Assembly (NCBI GenBank): GCA_905160935.1
Contig: CAJHZI010000564.1
Span: forward strand, 926,501 to 990,500
Length of the DNA: 64,000 nucleotides
From: Enchytraeus crypticus
Lineage: Eukaryota > Annelida > Clitellata > Enchytraeida > Enchytraeidae
Reading direction: 5' to 3'
In this document: positions 10,601 through 26,502 of the stretch, piece by piece
How the letters are laid out: each line of letters opens with the position of its first letter
Numbering within the stretch: the stretch's first letter is position 1
Program-made: the position numbers and the translations under genes
The notes under the pieces: model-generated
Database searches by the model: none
What the model was told of the DNA's origin: nothing
What the model saw: the letters and a program-made list of their open reading frames with translations, nothing else

Positions 10601-11433
10601 CTTAATGAACAGAGACAATAAAAGTGATAGGATTGGTGATAGTCTAAGTAACCTAATTGATAAATAGTTTTTACAAGATAATATTGAATAAAAGTAGAAT
10701 GGATGTGACGTTTTCAGTCATGTTCCTGAGGTAAACCAAATCAGGCCATTTCACAAATGTTTATTTGCTGATAACTAAATTCTATGTTGCATATGATCTG
10801 TTGTCATAATTTTGTTTCACTGAGAGATTACCTAAATTTAGTCATCAGCATCTTTAATAAGATATATCAGTGTTGGTAAGTTACACTTCAGACTATAGAC
10901 CAACCGTGTTCTGCCCTTATTGTAAGAGGAGACTAATCTGCCAGGGGCTTTACGAAATGATTGGATTATCGAGAGAAAGAGAGAGAGAGAGAGACAGTCT
11001 GAGAGAGTATAAAGATGAGCATAGCATATGAATTACATAGTGCCATTGTGTGTGAAATAGAGAGAAAGAGGGAGAGAGAAAGAGAGAGAGAGAGATAGAG
11101 AGAGCAGAGACAGATCTAGAGAGAGAGAGAGAGACAGAAAGTTAGAGAGAGACAGACAGACCGACGGACAGACAGGCAGATAGAGAAAGAGAGAGAGACA
11201 GAGACAGATACAGCGAGAAAGAGAATGCAGATTAAACAGAGTTCGTAGATTACTTTCCATTCAACTTACCTCGCAATATGCGGAATTCTTCGAAGATATT
11301 CCTCGAGATTTTTAAAACCAATTAACTTAATGTCCAAAGCTCTACCGAACATCTCCTGGTAGAGACCAGAGAACCCGTGAAGTGGAATGCCATTGGGCGC
11401 CTCCTGGATGACGGTTCTTATTTCAGCCTCCAT
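1363..11433 (-). CDS. LOTUS-RRM-Tudor germ-granule-type protein (nine-exon gene model)
   Basis: Exons in coding order are 11433-11270, 10371-9381, 8957-8884, 8100-7925, 7715-5254, 4784-4645, 3650-3502, 2254-2196 and 1419-1363. All junctions are GT-AG and the phases match throughout, giving 4272 nt (1423 residues plus stop). Domains: LOTUS/OST-HTH at about residues 1-75, an RRM at about 372-445, a long Ser/Asn/Lys-rich disordered stretch, and an extended Tudor domain from about 1262 to the end. LOTUS plus Tudor is the arrangement of TDRD5 and TDRD7, which act in germ granules and piRNA-linked RNA control. RRM plus Tudor is the arrangement of TDRD10. All three together is unusual. By inference it binds RNA and methylated Argonaute-type partners in nuage. 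The first seven exons are secure. The last two rest on phase, splice sites and weak similarity to the end of an extended Tudor fold. Confidence 0.8.
1541..1599. repeat. (TA)n microsatellite
   Basis: Nearly pure TA run of about 60 bp in the probable last intron of the LOTUS-RRM-Tudor gene. Confidence 0.95.
2196..2254 (-). CDS. Probable exon 8 of the LOTUS-RRM-Tudor gene
   Basis: A 59-nt segment lies between an ATGCAG acceptor and a GTTGGT donor. It reads DLRTEAVVNERIKVKMLRYE. Its phase (1 in, 0 out) fits exon 7, and the pattern resembles the closing strands of the SN-like half of an extended Tudor domain. The intron before it holds SINE-A and SINE-B copies. It is supported only by phase and weak similarity. 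Confidence 0.55.
2518..2702 (-). mobile_element. SINE-B copy
   Basis: Reverse-orientation copy of the dispersed family whose sense strand starts GTCCGGGTTGCTGAAGAATA and ends in CCTAGTTAAACTGGGATTCA followed by (GAT)n. It lies in the intron before the probable exon 8. Confidence 0.7.
2846..2945 (+). mobile_element. Diverged SINE-A copy
   Basis: GCGGATCAGTAGGTTCAGGG and GGTTCAAATCC (box B) are recognisable. The 5' part has diverged. Confidence 0.5.
3502..3650 (-). CDS. Exon 7 of the LOTUS-RRM-Tudor gene: Tudor core
   Basis: The acceptor is TTTCAG. The translation contains VWIAKRLGSKRLVFFVDYGN, then VVWVDSNHLIPLP. VFFVDYGN is the diagnostic Tudor core with its aromatic residues and Asp/Asn. 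The domain is therefore probably able to bind methyl-arginine, although the full aromatic cage cannot be judged by eye. Phase 2 in, phase 1 out. Confidence 0.85.
3692..3882 (+). mobile_element. SINE-C copy
   Basis: Contains box B (GGGTTCGAATCCC), the GCGCAGATCTAAGAGTAA block, GGACATTCACTGGACTGG and the end GTTGATCATTTCACTATAAT. Box A is truncated. It lies between exons 6 and 7 of the LOTUS-RRM-Tudor gene. Confidence 0.75.
4645..4784 (-). CDS. Exon 6 of the LOTUS-RRM-Tudor gene: Tudor domain, part 2
   Basis: The acceptor is CTTGTAG and the donor GTATTT. It reads SESDFGRTFDKLSSHAVTL and later GVFFQGELS. These are the helix between the first extended-Tudor strand and the core barrel, and the strand before the R(W/Y)xR position. 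It is noticeably more GC-rich than its surroundings, in the manner of a constrained exon. Phase 0 to 2. Confidence 0.8.
5050..5190 (+). mobile_element. SINE-E copy (tRNA-like)
   Basis: Resembles the element at 50485-50625: CTTCCTGCGAGAGAAGCAGG, AGGCCATAATTTTAAATCTC, CAGCCAGACCGTATC, then a TGTGATATGGATACAGGCGT-type tail ending GTTAAACTTAGCTTTA. It abuts the end of exon 5 of the LOTUS-RRM-Tudor gene. Confidence 0.6.
5254..7715 (-). CDS. Exon 5 of the LOTUS-RRM-Tudor gene: long disordered region and first Tudor strand
   Basis: This 2462-nt exon begins after TTTTGCAG and opens FTRKGATLFSRKSHK, followed by SSSSSDDDFSWW. The body is Ser/Asn/Lys/Glu-rich and looks disordered. It contains a duplicated motif (SSSSKNDAVKGAQVS and SSSSRNDVLKGSQVS). 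The last residues, ELEILVTYVCNDGQHLWAVI, match the opening of a Tudor domain (V..V.....LW..I). The donor is taken after GAAGAG at 5254, because reading on reaches a stop at 5197 and loses the Tudor domain. Confidence 0.82.
5562..5768 (-). repeat. Duplicated coding motif inside exon 5
   Basis: Two coding segments about 147 nt apart (5711-5768 and 5562-5622) encode SSSSKNDAVKGAQVS and SSSSRNDVLKGSQVS. The protein and DNA are both clearly related, so this is an internal duplication in the disordered region. Confidence 0.75.
7925..8100 (-). CDS. Exon 4 of the LOTUS-RRM-Tudor gene: RNP1 half of RRM
   Basis: The acceptor is TTTCAG. PYAFASFRNFNNAVAAF is the RNP1 strand and second helix. FRGECISVSFAK is the last strand, with the usual basic end. 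The exon then runs into a linker ending SPPTNT. It leaves in phase 1 at a GTACGC donor. Confidence 0.85.
8884..8957 (-). CDS. Exon 3 of the LOTUS-RRM-Tudor gene: middle of RRM
   Basis: This 74-nt exon is easy to miss. Its acceptor is CTTTAG and its donor GTAAGT. It reads EELMDAILAAHHCTQ then VRLKISKRR, which is the first helix and second strand expected between the RNP2 strand in exon 2 and the RNP1 strand in exon 4. It enters in phase 0 and leaves in phase 2, matching both neighbours exactly. Confidence 0.82.
9381..10371 (-). CDS. Exon 2 of the LOTUS-RRM-Tudor gene: end of LOTUS, charged linker, start of RRM
   Basis: The acceptor is TTTCAG and the donor GTAAGA. The first residues complete the LOTUS wing. 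A charged, Arg/Ser/Asp/Glu-rich region of about 300 residues follows and is predicted to be disordered (RKFEKGRFSG, ELSDFEEEGTRRF). The exon ends with YDLFLSGLPDGTTE, which is the beta-1/RNP2 strand of an RRM. The domain is therefore split by the next two introns. Confidence 0.82.
10975..11225. repeat. GA-rich microsatellite block
   Basis: Imperfect (GA)n with interspersed GACAGACAGAC, starting 45 bp downstream of the exon 1 donor. It resembles the (GA)n tails that follow the 3' end of the LINE family at 21500. Confidence 0.9.
11270..11433 (-). CDS. Exon 1 of the LOTUS-RRM-Tudor gene: LOTUS/OST-HTH domain
   Basis: This exon encodes 54 residues plus two bases. The start is ATG at 11433 in context AAGATGG. 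The reading frame is open a little further upstream but has no earlier ATG. The pattern IRTVIQEAPNGIPL, then LIGFKNLEEYLRRIPH, is typical of the winged-helix LOTUS fold (a helix, a G-I/V-x-L turn, then LGF..L.E.L..IP). The fold finishes in exon 2 with LETKGKLGLVWVYLAD. The donor is GTAAGT and the exon ends in phase 2. Confidence 0.85.
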
Positions 11434-12026
11434 CTTGCCGAAATGTAAACCCAAACACCGTGCTAGTCCATAGCTTCCTGTCGCTAATTAAATTAGGCAA
11501 CGCAGGAAATTTTAAATGAACTTAAAAGAGGATGGCTAGCATTAATTAGCATGATAGCCTTTACTTAATCATACTCTTGCACGCTTCGCAAACGTCGAAA
11601 TACTGAAGGGAACTTTCTTTATATCTATATGGCTTAAACTATCGATAATAAAATTAATATAGGCATAATTAATTTATTAATTAAAATAAATATGCATCTT
11701 TACGCCCACAGTTTTAATGATCATGTTTATCCTCATAATTTAGTACGCTAATAAAAGTTAACTACATATGTTAATCGCCTATAATTTTACTGATAAATAC
11801 ATCTTAGAATGTTTATACACTATAAAATAGAGGGTACATGCCGAGGTTTAACGTAACGTTTAAATTAAAACACGCACGTAGCAAGCGGACTTTCTGTAAT
11901 GCAAGCCATGTCTCTGTGTTCAACTAGCGCCGAATAAATGCGAATTGCCAATATTTACATGCACTAAGCTACGTAATAAAATTCTATAGTTTTGGTTTCG
12001 TTTTCTAAAAACGTGTGGTCCTACAG
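11434..12026. promoter_or_regulatory. Candidate divergent promoter between the LOTUS-RRM-Tudor gene and NUDT12
   Basis: The minus-strand gene starts at 11433, and the candidate NUDT12 first exon starts at 12027. No repeat family was recognised here. No TATA box or initiator could be singled out by eye, so the promoter role is inferred from gene layout only. Confidence 0.35.
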
Positions 12027-12048
12027 ATGGACATTTTCTCTGATTACT
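12027..12048 (+). CDS. NUDT12: Candidate first coding exon of NUDT12
   Basis: ATGGACATTTTCTCTGATTA plus CT before GTAATT would encode MDIFSDY and leave one base. That is the phase exon 14711 needs, giving MDIFSDYSEGPIHEYAKSGN. This supplies the expected N-terminal length. There is no other support, and the intron would be 2.66 kb. Confidence 0.3.
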
Positions 12049-12205
12049 GTAATTTTGTATTTATTGTGTTCGTCGTTTAAATGCTGTAATATAGGCCTAC
12101 ATTGATATTTTCTAGAGCTAGGCCTACCTTTAAGGCAAGAACGATTGGGATATTGGGCGCATTAGAGTTAATATTAAAAATATAAAATTTATAAAGTACA
12201 ATTAA

Positions 12206-12292
12206 GGCCTCTATCTCTCTCTTAGTGCACTTCCTATTGGCAAGTCCATGGTATATAACGCCTCCGCTCGGTGTCTACTTTCCTTCCGAATT
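12206..12292 (-). mobile_element. 3'-end fragment of LINE-1-family (RTE-like) element
   Basis: CTCTCTCTTAGTGCACTTCC, then GGCAAGTCCATGG, matches the 3' end of the larger element at 21505-23390. Confidence 0.75.
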
Positions 12293-12367
12293 CCGTTCGG
12301 TCATTCGGATTTAGAAATATGGTTTAAGATATCATGCCTGCATTTATAATTTTTATTTATAGTATAC

Positions 12368-12592
12368 ACGTACTTATGCATGCCTATAGTGAAATTATCA
12401 ACTATATGACGATATCTATCACTTTTCAACAGCACATTTTTCATCATTTAGGCAATTTACACCTTTTTCCGGATAACCAGTCCAGTGGATGTCCGAGATT
12501 TTATTCTCAGATCCGCGCGGCCGGGAATCGAACCCACGAGAATTCAATGCACCTTAGCATCTGTCATTTAAAATTCAATAAATGTAAATAAG
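12368..12592 (-). mobile_element. SINE-C copy
   Basis: Reverse orientation. Box B complement GGGAATCGAACCC, GATTTTATTCTCAGATCCGC and the 3' end TAGTGAAATTATCAAC are present. Confidence 0.75.
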
Positions 12593-13494
12593 TATCAATA
12601 TAGCATAATTTAGAGGTTACGCGCATATGGTGTTTAATCCATGCATTTGTAATTACTTATTATCTAGGCTCAATTTACTTCATTTTGAGCAAAATGCAGC
12701 AGTTAACTAACGAATTGAATTGATTTATATTTTTCAATTTTGCCTGTGTTATTCTAAATTTATCTGACAAAACATATAGTATATAGATTAAGATATAAAC
12801 TATATATGCAGATCACTACACGGTAAATTTTATTGTTCATCTTGTTAAGTTATCTTGGGTAAAGATTTACCAAAATGTAAATATTCAAATTTGTAGTTGT
12901 TGCCATCATATCAAACTGAAGAAGATTTTGGGGCTTTTTATGGAGCTCTTATATGTACTACTTTTTTGTTTACCTATGGAAGGTCAGGAATGGTGTCTAG
13001 TTAATGTAGTGTACGAAATAAATTATATTAATATTAAATAACAAAGCAGTGAATGACAACTTTTTGTGGCTATTAACACAAATAATAGTAATAGTAATAA
13101 CTTTAATTTTTGCATTGTTGCTATATACATTTAATGCTATTAGAAACCTGCTAGTTTTGCATTACGTTTTGTGTTATTGACTAGACTATTTAATTGATTG
13201 CGGTAGGTAAGGGAAGAACAATGCATAATGCAAATTCTTTCTCTAAGATTTTCGCATTCACCTAACCTACTTCGAGACATATTATAAATTTACGATTATT
13301 TTTGCCCAATCGACTGAATACATATTTAGACTCTGAACATGTGCTCAAAGCAGATTAGGATTAAATACGGAAACGAGAGTTCTAAGCAGTCTTAAAAGTC
13401 TAAAATTAAAAGTCTAAATTCGAGCTTCCAGCATCTAAGTTCAGCATTCTATTATTATATCAGTGTCTTATAATAAAGTGCTGTTGGGCACGTA

Positions 13495-13590
13495 GTGATT
13501 TGTGCCGTTGGGGACCTCCCTGACATCATCCCTGGATGAGGAAATGGGCGTTAAACCTTTATTATTATTATTATTATTATTAGGCCTATT
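13495..13590 (+). mobile_element. SINE-D copy with (ATT)n tail
   Basis: GGGGACCTCCCTGACATCAT, GGATGAGGAAATGGGCGTTA, then ACCTTTATTATTATT. The same module occurs at 19170, 20612 and, reversed, at 19283, 23938 and 37028. Confidence 0.65.
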
Positions 13591-14249
13591 ATTATTATAT
13601 GATGCCCTCTATAAGTAAATTGATCAATTTGTGTATTTTTATCTTTAATTTAGATGAAATTTAGGCCAGCCACATCACGTTGCCATTTTGAATGCTTATG
13701 ATATTTTTACAAGCATTTCTTTTTGTTTGCTTAGCACTACTTGCCTTATTATAAATATTATAAAAATTTGATATGATAAAAGTCATATAATTTTTAAGCT
13801 CGTGAGCATATATTGCCTAAATGTATACATGAACTTGAGTAAGCAGGTGGACTTGGTTTCTCTGCTAAGACGTTGCAGTGAACATTGGAAAAATGTGGAG
13901 AAAACTCATGTACAGAAATACTCTCTTGTCTGGAAAACATTTGTTGAATGAATATTCCAAGTTAAGGTACTTGAGCTCTGTATATTTTAGTGTAGTGTTC
14001 ATAAAACTTCATTAGAAGGTTGTGTGAAGGCAGCACACATTTATACAAATAATTACATGAAGAAGATATCTGAACAGACAGTTCAAATAAGTTTAGGCAG
14101 ATTGTTACAGTTTAAATGTCATTAGAGTGTTTCTCTGATGAGATATACTTGTTCTTAGCATGCTCTTTAAACTAGAGTGGGCCAGTGTTAGCTTTTAAAA
14201 GTGCTCTATTTAAATAAATGTATACCCTGTGCATGAATGCAATTATCTA

Positions 14250-14318
14250 TCTTTCTCTCTCTCTCTCGCTCTCTCTCTCTCTTTCTTGCTCCCTCTAGTG
14301 CAATGCCTATTGGCAGTT
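14250..14318 (-). mobile_element. LINE 3' tail with (CT)n
   Basis: (TCTC)n, then CTAGTGCAATGCCTATTGGC. It is joined directly to SINE-A at 14321. Confidence 0.6.
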
Positions 14319-14320
14319 TT

Positions 14321-14412
14321 AAGCTAAGGTTAACATCAGTTTGCTCACTCTAAAGCAATGTCAGTGACGGGCGAGCCCAGGATTTGATCCCCGCACATAC
14401 TGATCCGCGTTT
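14321..14412 (-). mobile_element. SINE-A copy
   Basis: Reverse orientation: AAGCTAAGGTTAACATCAGT, GTCAGTGACGGGCGAGCCCA, then box B complement GGATTTGATCC. Confidence 0.75.
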
Positions 14413-14710
14413 TGATTATATCCCTATGCTATTATACCCATATGCAATTGAATGTAACCTATTCCAGCAAAATATTGAATATATTCATTTTGCATCGATT
14501 GGCATTATTTATTTAGTCCTAAGTCAATCAGCAAAGTTCATAACAAAATTTTCTTTTCATGAATTTTGCTAATTTTGCTGAAGTTTGAAAGTCCTTTGAA
14601 GTTTGAACGTTATTTTAATTATCAGGTGAGACAGAATCTGTAGCTTTATATTATGAACTTTGATTTGATTTTCTACAGCAGATTATTCTGTAAGACAAGT
14701 TCTCTGTTAG

Positions 14711-20547
<5,837 letters not shown>

Positions 20548-20877
20548 TCCTGCCTGCTGCCATCAGATTCATTCCCTACGTTCTCTTTCACGAATCATTG
20601 CAAATATTTACTTGACGTCCCTGACATTGCCTTATGGCGAGGAACCGGAAATTCTTATTGATTGATTGATTGATCTGTGTTTCTGATGTAATTAGTATTT
20701 TATTTCTCGACGACGATTTCTAAAGCTCAATGACCCGTCTCCTTTACTGGATTCTGTTACAGATACTTTTGTCCACTTGATTAATATTGGTAAAAGTTGA
20801 TTTTAATATGTTTTTAGTATATTCTTCACACTTTTCTAACTGCACATCAGTTATTAAACCGATTAAAGTAAACCTTT

Positions 20878-20883
20878 AATAAA
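20878..20883 (+). terminator. NUDT12: Polyadenylation signal of NUDT12
   Basis: AATAAA lies 331 bp after the stop, in TTTAATAAAGTTTTAG. A SINE-D piece at 20612-20672 is inside the presumed 3' UTR. Confidence 0.6.
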
Positions 20884-21172
20884 GTTTTAGTAAATTAAAA
20901 TAAACTACACTTGTCTTGTTATTTGAAATAATGAGGCTCTCATTTTCTTGCTTTCTGTGAAGCAACGCCTCACAGAGTAAGTCACGCCTTACAGATCGAG
21001 TCACGCTTTTGAGATTAGGCCACGGCTCATTGAATGGACATCACAGCCAGAAATTCGATTGTCACCGAAGCATTCAGGTTCGCTAAGTTTCACCGATACA
21101 CTTCGACATGTAAGATTTGGTTGGTTCGCCGCAAGTGCGAGATTACCTTGAAATAAAACTTGCTAATACCCA

Positions 21173-21236
21173 TACAGAGAGAGAGAGAGAGACAGAGAGA
21201 TACTGAGAGACAGAGAGAGAGAGAGAGAGAAAGAGA
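21173..21236. repeat. (GA)n microsatellite
   Basis: Imperfect GA tract downstream of NUDT12. Confidence 0.9.
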
Positions 21237-21504
21237 TTTGTAACTAATACAAACTGGTGCATTGTTTTTAACATTAAATCTCAAGTAGTCGTTTTATGTA
21301 TTGTAGTTGTTAACGTCAATGTAGATTGATGAAAAAACACAGGCACTAGCAATACTGGAGTCTTTATGCGTTTAAGATTTATTTATAAATAAGTTTCTTT
21401 ATACTGTACATGGATATACCTTTAGTTTTCTGCACATATTTAGAATTTTAAAATAAATACTAACGTATGAACTTCATTATTTGTTATATAAAGTTCTAAA
21501 CAAA

Positions 21505-23390
21505 AAACTATTTTAATGAAATAATAAAATTCTCTCTCTTAGTGCACTGCCTACTGGCAAGTCCATGGTACATAACGCCTCCACTCTTCTCTGTCTTCCG
21601 CCTTCCTCTTCATTTCCACATATGAGTGAGTCTTTAAATCATCTAACATACCTAATCTCGGCCTGCCCCTGCCTCTTTTTCCTTCCATTCTACCTTCTAT
21701 GACCTCTTTTAATAGACCTTCCCCCCTTAGAATGTGTCCTATCCATATCTTCTTCCTATTTCTTAATACATTTATCAACTGTCTATCTGTGCCAACTCTC
21801 TCCAGGACTTCCTCATTTGTAACCTTTTGAGTCCAGCTAATCCTCTCCATTCTTCTCCAAATCCACATTTCCAATGCCTCCAGTTTCCTAATATCTTCCT
21901 TCCTTAAGGTCCATGTTTCACATCCATACAATAGCGTGGTCCAAACCAAAGTTTTCACTATCTTTATCTTTGTGTCTTTCTTTAGATTTTTTGTTAATAG
22001 TTCTTTTCTACTACCAAAGGCCGCTTTTGCTTGTGCAATCCTACTGCACATTTCCGTCTCACATTTCCCATCATCGGTTATAGTATGACCCAAATATTTG
22101 AAACTCCTTACCTGTTTCAATTTCGTACCATTTATTGTGATATTAACTTCACGTTTATTATTGGACACTCTCATAACCTTGGTCTTTTTTATATTAATCT
22201 TCATGCCATATCTTAGGGCCGTATCATTCAGCCTATCCATTATCTTCTGCAATCCAATCTCGCTGCCCGCTACCATTCCGTGGTCATCTGCAAATCGTAC
22301 ATCTTGTAACAAATTCCCTCCTACTTTTATTCCTTCTTCCAAGTCTTCCATGGCTTCCTCCATCATTGCCTCAGCGTAAATGTTAAACAGCACGGCGAAA
22401 TGCTACCTTGTCTTACTCCACGTCCATTTCACCTTCTTCTGAGTATTCTTGTTGGATTTTGATTACTGCTTTTTGATTCAAGTACAAGTTCAAAATTAGT
22501 CTTTACTCTGCAGTCAATTCCTATTCTTTTTAAGATATTCATCATCGTTATCCAATCAATCCTGTCAAAGGCCTTCTCGAAGTCTACAAAGCATACAAAA
22601 ACGTCATTTCCATATTCTAAGCTTCTTTCGCAAAGAACCCCCATTACTCCTATTTCTTCTCTTATGCCGCATCCTTTCCTAAAATCAAATTGTGTCTTGC
22701 TCAGTATCATCTCTGCTTTAGACTGAATGCGAATATTTACTATCATTAATAAGATCTTCGATGCATGAGGTATTAAGCTGATTGTTCTGTAATCCGAACA
22801 CTCCACAGCATTGGCTTTTTTGGGAATTGGAATCATCACTGACTTGGTGAAGTCGTCTGGCCAAATACCTGTATTGTACACTTTCATACATACCTCCATT
22901 AACTTTTTGAGTGTTTCTCCTTCCAACATTTTCAAGAATTCTGCTGGGATTTCATCTATTCCGGCTGCCTTCCCCTTCTTCATGCTATTAATTGCAAAAT
23001 AAATTTCCTCCTTCATTAAATCGGGTCCCCTTTTATCGTTTTCTATGATATTTTCTTCTTCTATTTTAAAATCCTCTTGAACTGGTTTCCCAGCCTTATC
23101 ATACAATTCCTCTACATATTCTCTCCATCTTTCTTTTATTTCTTCCAGCTCTGTCTTCAATTCCCCGTCGTTACCCATTATACTAATGTTCTTTGCATCT
23201 CCTTTCTTTTTCTTATCGGTTCTTGTTAATATCCTGACTTCCTGGTATAATAGATCCGACCTCCCTCTTCTATCATATTCTGCTAAATCATCACACTTTT
23301 CACTCCACCAGTGATCTTTTGCTTTGTCTGTAATTCTTCTAAGTTCACTGTTCAAGCTTCTATATTTCCTTCGGCCATTGCAGCGCTATG
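21505..23390 (-). mobile_element. Decayed non-LTR retrotransposon (RTE-like reverse transcriptase)
   Basis: On the minus strand two overlapping coding blocks (23355-22429 and 22393-21551) together cover the reverse transcriptase and C-terminal part. Recognisable pieces are MKKGKAAGIDEIPAEFL, CFVDFEKAFDRIDW, QDVRFADDHGMVAGS (the FADD catalytic box), SFKYLGHTITDDG, LYGCETWTLRKED and GKRGRGRPRLGMLDDL. The blocks are in different frames, with at least one frameshift between about 22380 and 22440, so the copy is dead. The endonuclease half is absent, consistent with 5' truncation. The 3' end, GTACCATGGACTTGCCAGTA, GGCAGTGCACTAAGAGAGAG, merges into a short GA tract and recurs across the window. Confidence 0.88.
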
Positions 23391-24636
23391 TAGTAATAAT
23401 ATAAAACAATAATTATTCCAATAATTAAAATTGTTTTATAATAGTAGGCCTAATATAGTATTGACGAATATACTATCGCTCTCGGCCGACGAGACAAACG
23501 TTAAATAAATAATATAATCGATCTAAGCTATGAAATTCCGAAGAAGTTATTAAATTTAATTATTATCTTAATATTAATTAAATAAATCAAACGAGACACT
23601 AACTGATTGATACGTTTCGTTTTTTACTAGCAGATACAATATGCAATAGACAAGTGTAATTTGATCAAAGCAAGAGTCATTACAGAAAATACAAATGTTA
23701 CGTTAACAGACAGCCTATGCAGTCTTTAGAGTATGATGAAATGCACGAAAGACGATTCTTTTTATTGAATAAATAACTTGTAAGACACGCATAAACACAT
23801 TTTGTACTAATTGTAGGCTTTCACCAGTAACTCCTGACATTGTGTTATGATAATAGTACTGACATTTTTCTACAATAGTGTTTGAATTGTTAAACAGAAA
23901 ACATTTTTAAAGTCTAATAAGAATAATAATAATACTAATAAAGGTTTAACGTTTGATTCCTCGTCCAAGGATGATGTTAGGGACGTCAATTAGATAGCTT
24001 AAGTGAATTATGAACAATATACATTCTTACAAGTTAATAACGTTTTAATGACTTCGGTAGTAGATAAAACACTGCAAAGTATTTTAGTTGCTATTACAGT
24101 AAATATCATTTACAAAACGAAGCCACCATTCGTAATGGAGATTAAACAGAGTTGGCGCTTACTTGCTTTAAGTAAAATCTGTGGTTTAAACCACTCCTGA
24201 ATTTCAATGTCGCTTCACAGATATATTAATATTGGCACTATAGTAAAACATATAAAAAGTAAAATAAAAAGAACATTAGGCCTATGCTACAGCACTGAAA
24301 GGTACGAGTCCCGTATATGAAATATATTCTTATCTCAACATAGTGAAATAGAAAATTTTAAATTTTAAAACAGAATATGAATTAATCTTTTAAAAAATGC
24401 AGACCTATCCAAAAGTCAAAGATAACATTTTACGTAACAACAAACGAAAATATTAAAAACCGTTATTAAATATAGTTTATCTACACTGGCCAAACTGTAC
24501 AAAACAAGGACAATAAAATAATTCAATTTAAACTTTCGTTTAAAAACTTTCCTTAAAAATTCTTACAACAAAAAAGAGTACAGTATGGGAGTGATTCAAA
24601 TACCCCAGAGGTCCCCAGTGCCTCTACAACAGTGTA

Positions 24637-24740
24637 ATGGTGATGCTTTGATAGTGTATAGTGTATACATAGATTACTTAGTTAATGATTCAATGATTAT
24701 TTGATTGAGGCAGTTAATGACTTGATGACGATGACTCGAT
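24637..24740 (+). repeat. Dispersed repeat shared with 47808-47907
   Basis: AATGGTGATGCTTTGATAG and GATTATTTGATTGAGGCAGT, then TAATGACTTGATG, recur in reverse complement at 47808-47907. The sequence to about 25010 is a degenerate continuation of the TTAATGA/GATGATG pattern. Confidence 0.65.
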
Positions 24741-25017
24741 GGAGCATATACTGATATCCAAATTAATAAAATGACTTAATAATGATGACTGATTGATCAT
24801 AAATTGATATCCTAGTTAATGATTAACGATGGTCACTAGATTGAGCATATATATTGATAATATAGTTAATTATTCGATTATTATGATGATTTTATTGAGC
24901 CTGTTAATGACTACATGACAGTGAATGACTTGATTGTACTTACGCTTATAACCTAGTAAATGGTGTAATGATGATGATAGATTTAGCAAACGCTGACGAC
25001 TTAGTTAATAATTTAAT

Positions 25018-25138
25018 GATGATGACGACTTCCAACTGCTAATCAGTATGTGGGGGGTACAAATCCTGAGCTCGCATGTCATTGATATCGCTTTTGAAAG
25101 ATGAAACTGACGTTAACATTGGCTTTATATAGTTTTTG
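25018..25138 (+). mobile_element. 5'-truncated SINE-A copy
   Basis: CTAATCAGTATGTGGGGGGT, ACAAATCCTGAGCTCGCATG, ATATCGCTTTTGAAAGATGA, ACTGACGTTAACATTGGCTT. The box A region is lost. Confidence 0.7.
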
Positions 25139-26502
25139 AATAGTACAATTATAACTACGTCAAATCCGAATCCGGTTCCGTCCAGATTTGTGTTTGAAAT
25201 CCGGTTCCGATTCCGACGGATTTGCAAAAATCAAATCCGGTGCACCCTAATAAATACGTTATTACTAATCTCGTTTCTGAATTGAATTAGATAAAATAGA
25301 TAAAATATGAAAATATAAATGATCCACAATGGCACAATTTCGAATAACTCTATACTAAGACTGGCGTAGTCAAAGAGAAGTTCAAACAGCCTGTCCAACC
25401 AAATGAAAATATCATTAGCCTAATGAAGGTGCTATTAGATGCTTTCCATCCCTGTAATTAGATTAATTAATTAACAGTGCTTCGTTTTCAGATATAGAAT
25501 CGGCGCCTAACTTCTCAGAGACTGAGAATAAATACTACATGGGACAACTGCACCAGTACACGTGATTAAGTGTCACAGAAATCTAATATAACTTATCGCA
25601 ATTGTGCAACACTACACGAAACAGAAATGAACACAGGATGTTATGTAATGGTGCATGGCATACAATGGCACATAGATCACGTGACAAATGAAACAACACA
25701 TTCGCAATGAGAACTTAAAATTAGATTCATCAATCACCTGCCCACATCCGCGATAGTTCAACAGCTTCATTAATTGCTAAGTAATTCAAATATCATAGTA
25801 AAACATTTGTATTAATTCACATGATTAAACAACAGATCAGAGTAGATAAGGCTTTTGCAGGATACGCAACGGTATATCGTGATAAAAGGTTACAAACAGT
25901 ATAATATATTAACGCAATTTATTAATTAAAAAAAAAAAAAAAACACCATAACAGGGTAGAATATATTTGTACTGTCACAAGGAATAAAAAAGCTATTAAT
26001 TATCAGCTACTAAACGTCGTCAATATACAGCAGCAGACATAAAAATATACTATACTAAAACAGTCAAGTCTTTCATTAAGAGCCAACTTACCACACAAGT
26101 GAAATGTATTATAATGAAATAAAGCAGTCATTACACAACTAACACATACAGTTTTCGTCAATTAACCAATACAAAACAGTCGAGTAAAAATTAATATCGC
26201 TGATCTTCTATTCAACAACATATAGCACGACTAATTCCAATCAAGAGACAAGAACCGCATGTATTTATTTGTAGCTAAAGGCACATTTATGTTAAAATGT
26301 AATTAGCTAGATAGAGCCTATTCAAAGAATATACATTATACTTTTCCAATTTATACAATAGTCTGTAGTGCAATTAGTGCAATAGTTTGTAGTAGTCCTT
26401 ACGCAATTCAAAATACAATAAAGTCTAAACAAATTTTCACATGCTGAAGAATAGAACACCTTTAGAAATCTCAATGAGTATAATAATGCTACCAAAATGA
26501 AT

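Larger units (their letters stand above)
12050..14710. other. Upstream region or first intron of NUDT12
   Basis: Contains a LINE tail (12206-12292), SINE-C (12368-12592), a SINE-D copy with (ATT)n tail (13495-13590), another LINE tail (14250-14318) and SINE-A (14321-14412). The rest is unremarkable AT-rich DNA. Confidence 0.6.

Noticed and set aside
11033-11260. Serine-leucine-rich frames over GA tracts (also 18080-18307, 21090-21284, 45632-45844, 48608-48862)
   Set aside because: Low-complexity translation of (GA)n/(CT)n.
13895-13975. Possible NUDT12 first exon beginning MWRKLMYRNTLL
   Set aside because: The available donors leave the wrong phase for the exon at 14711.
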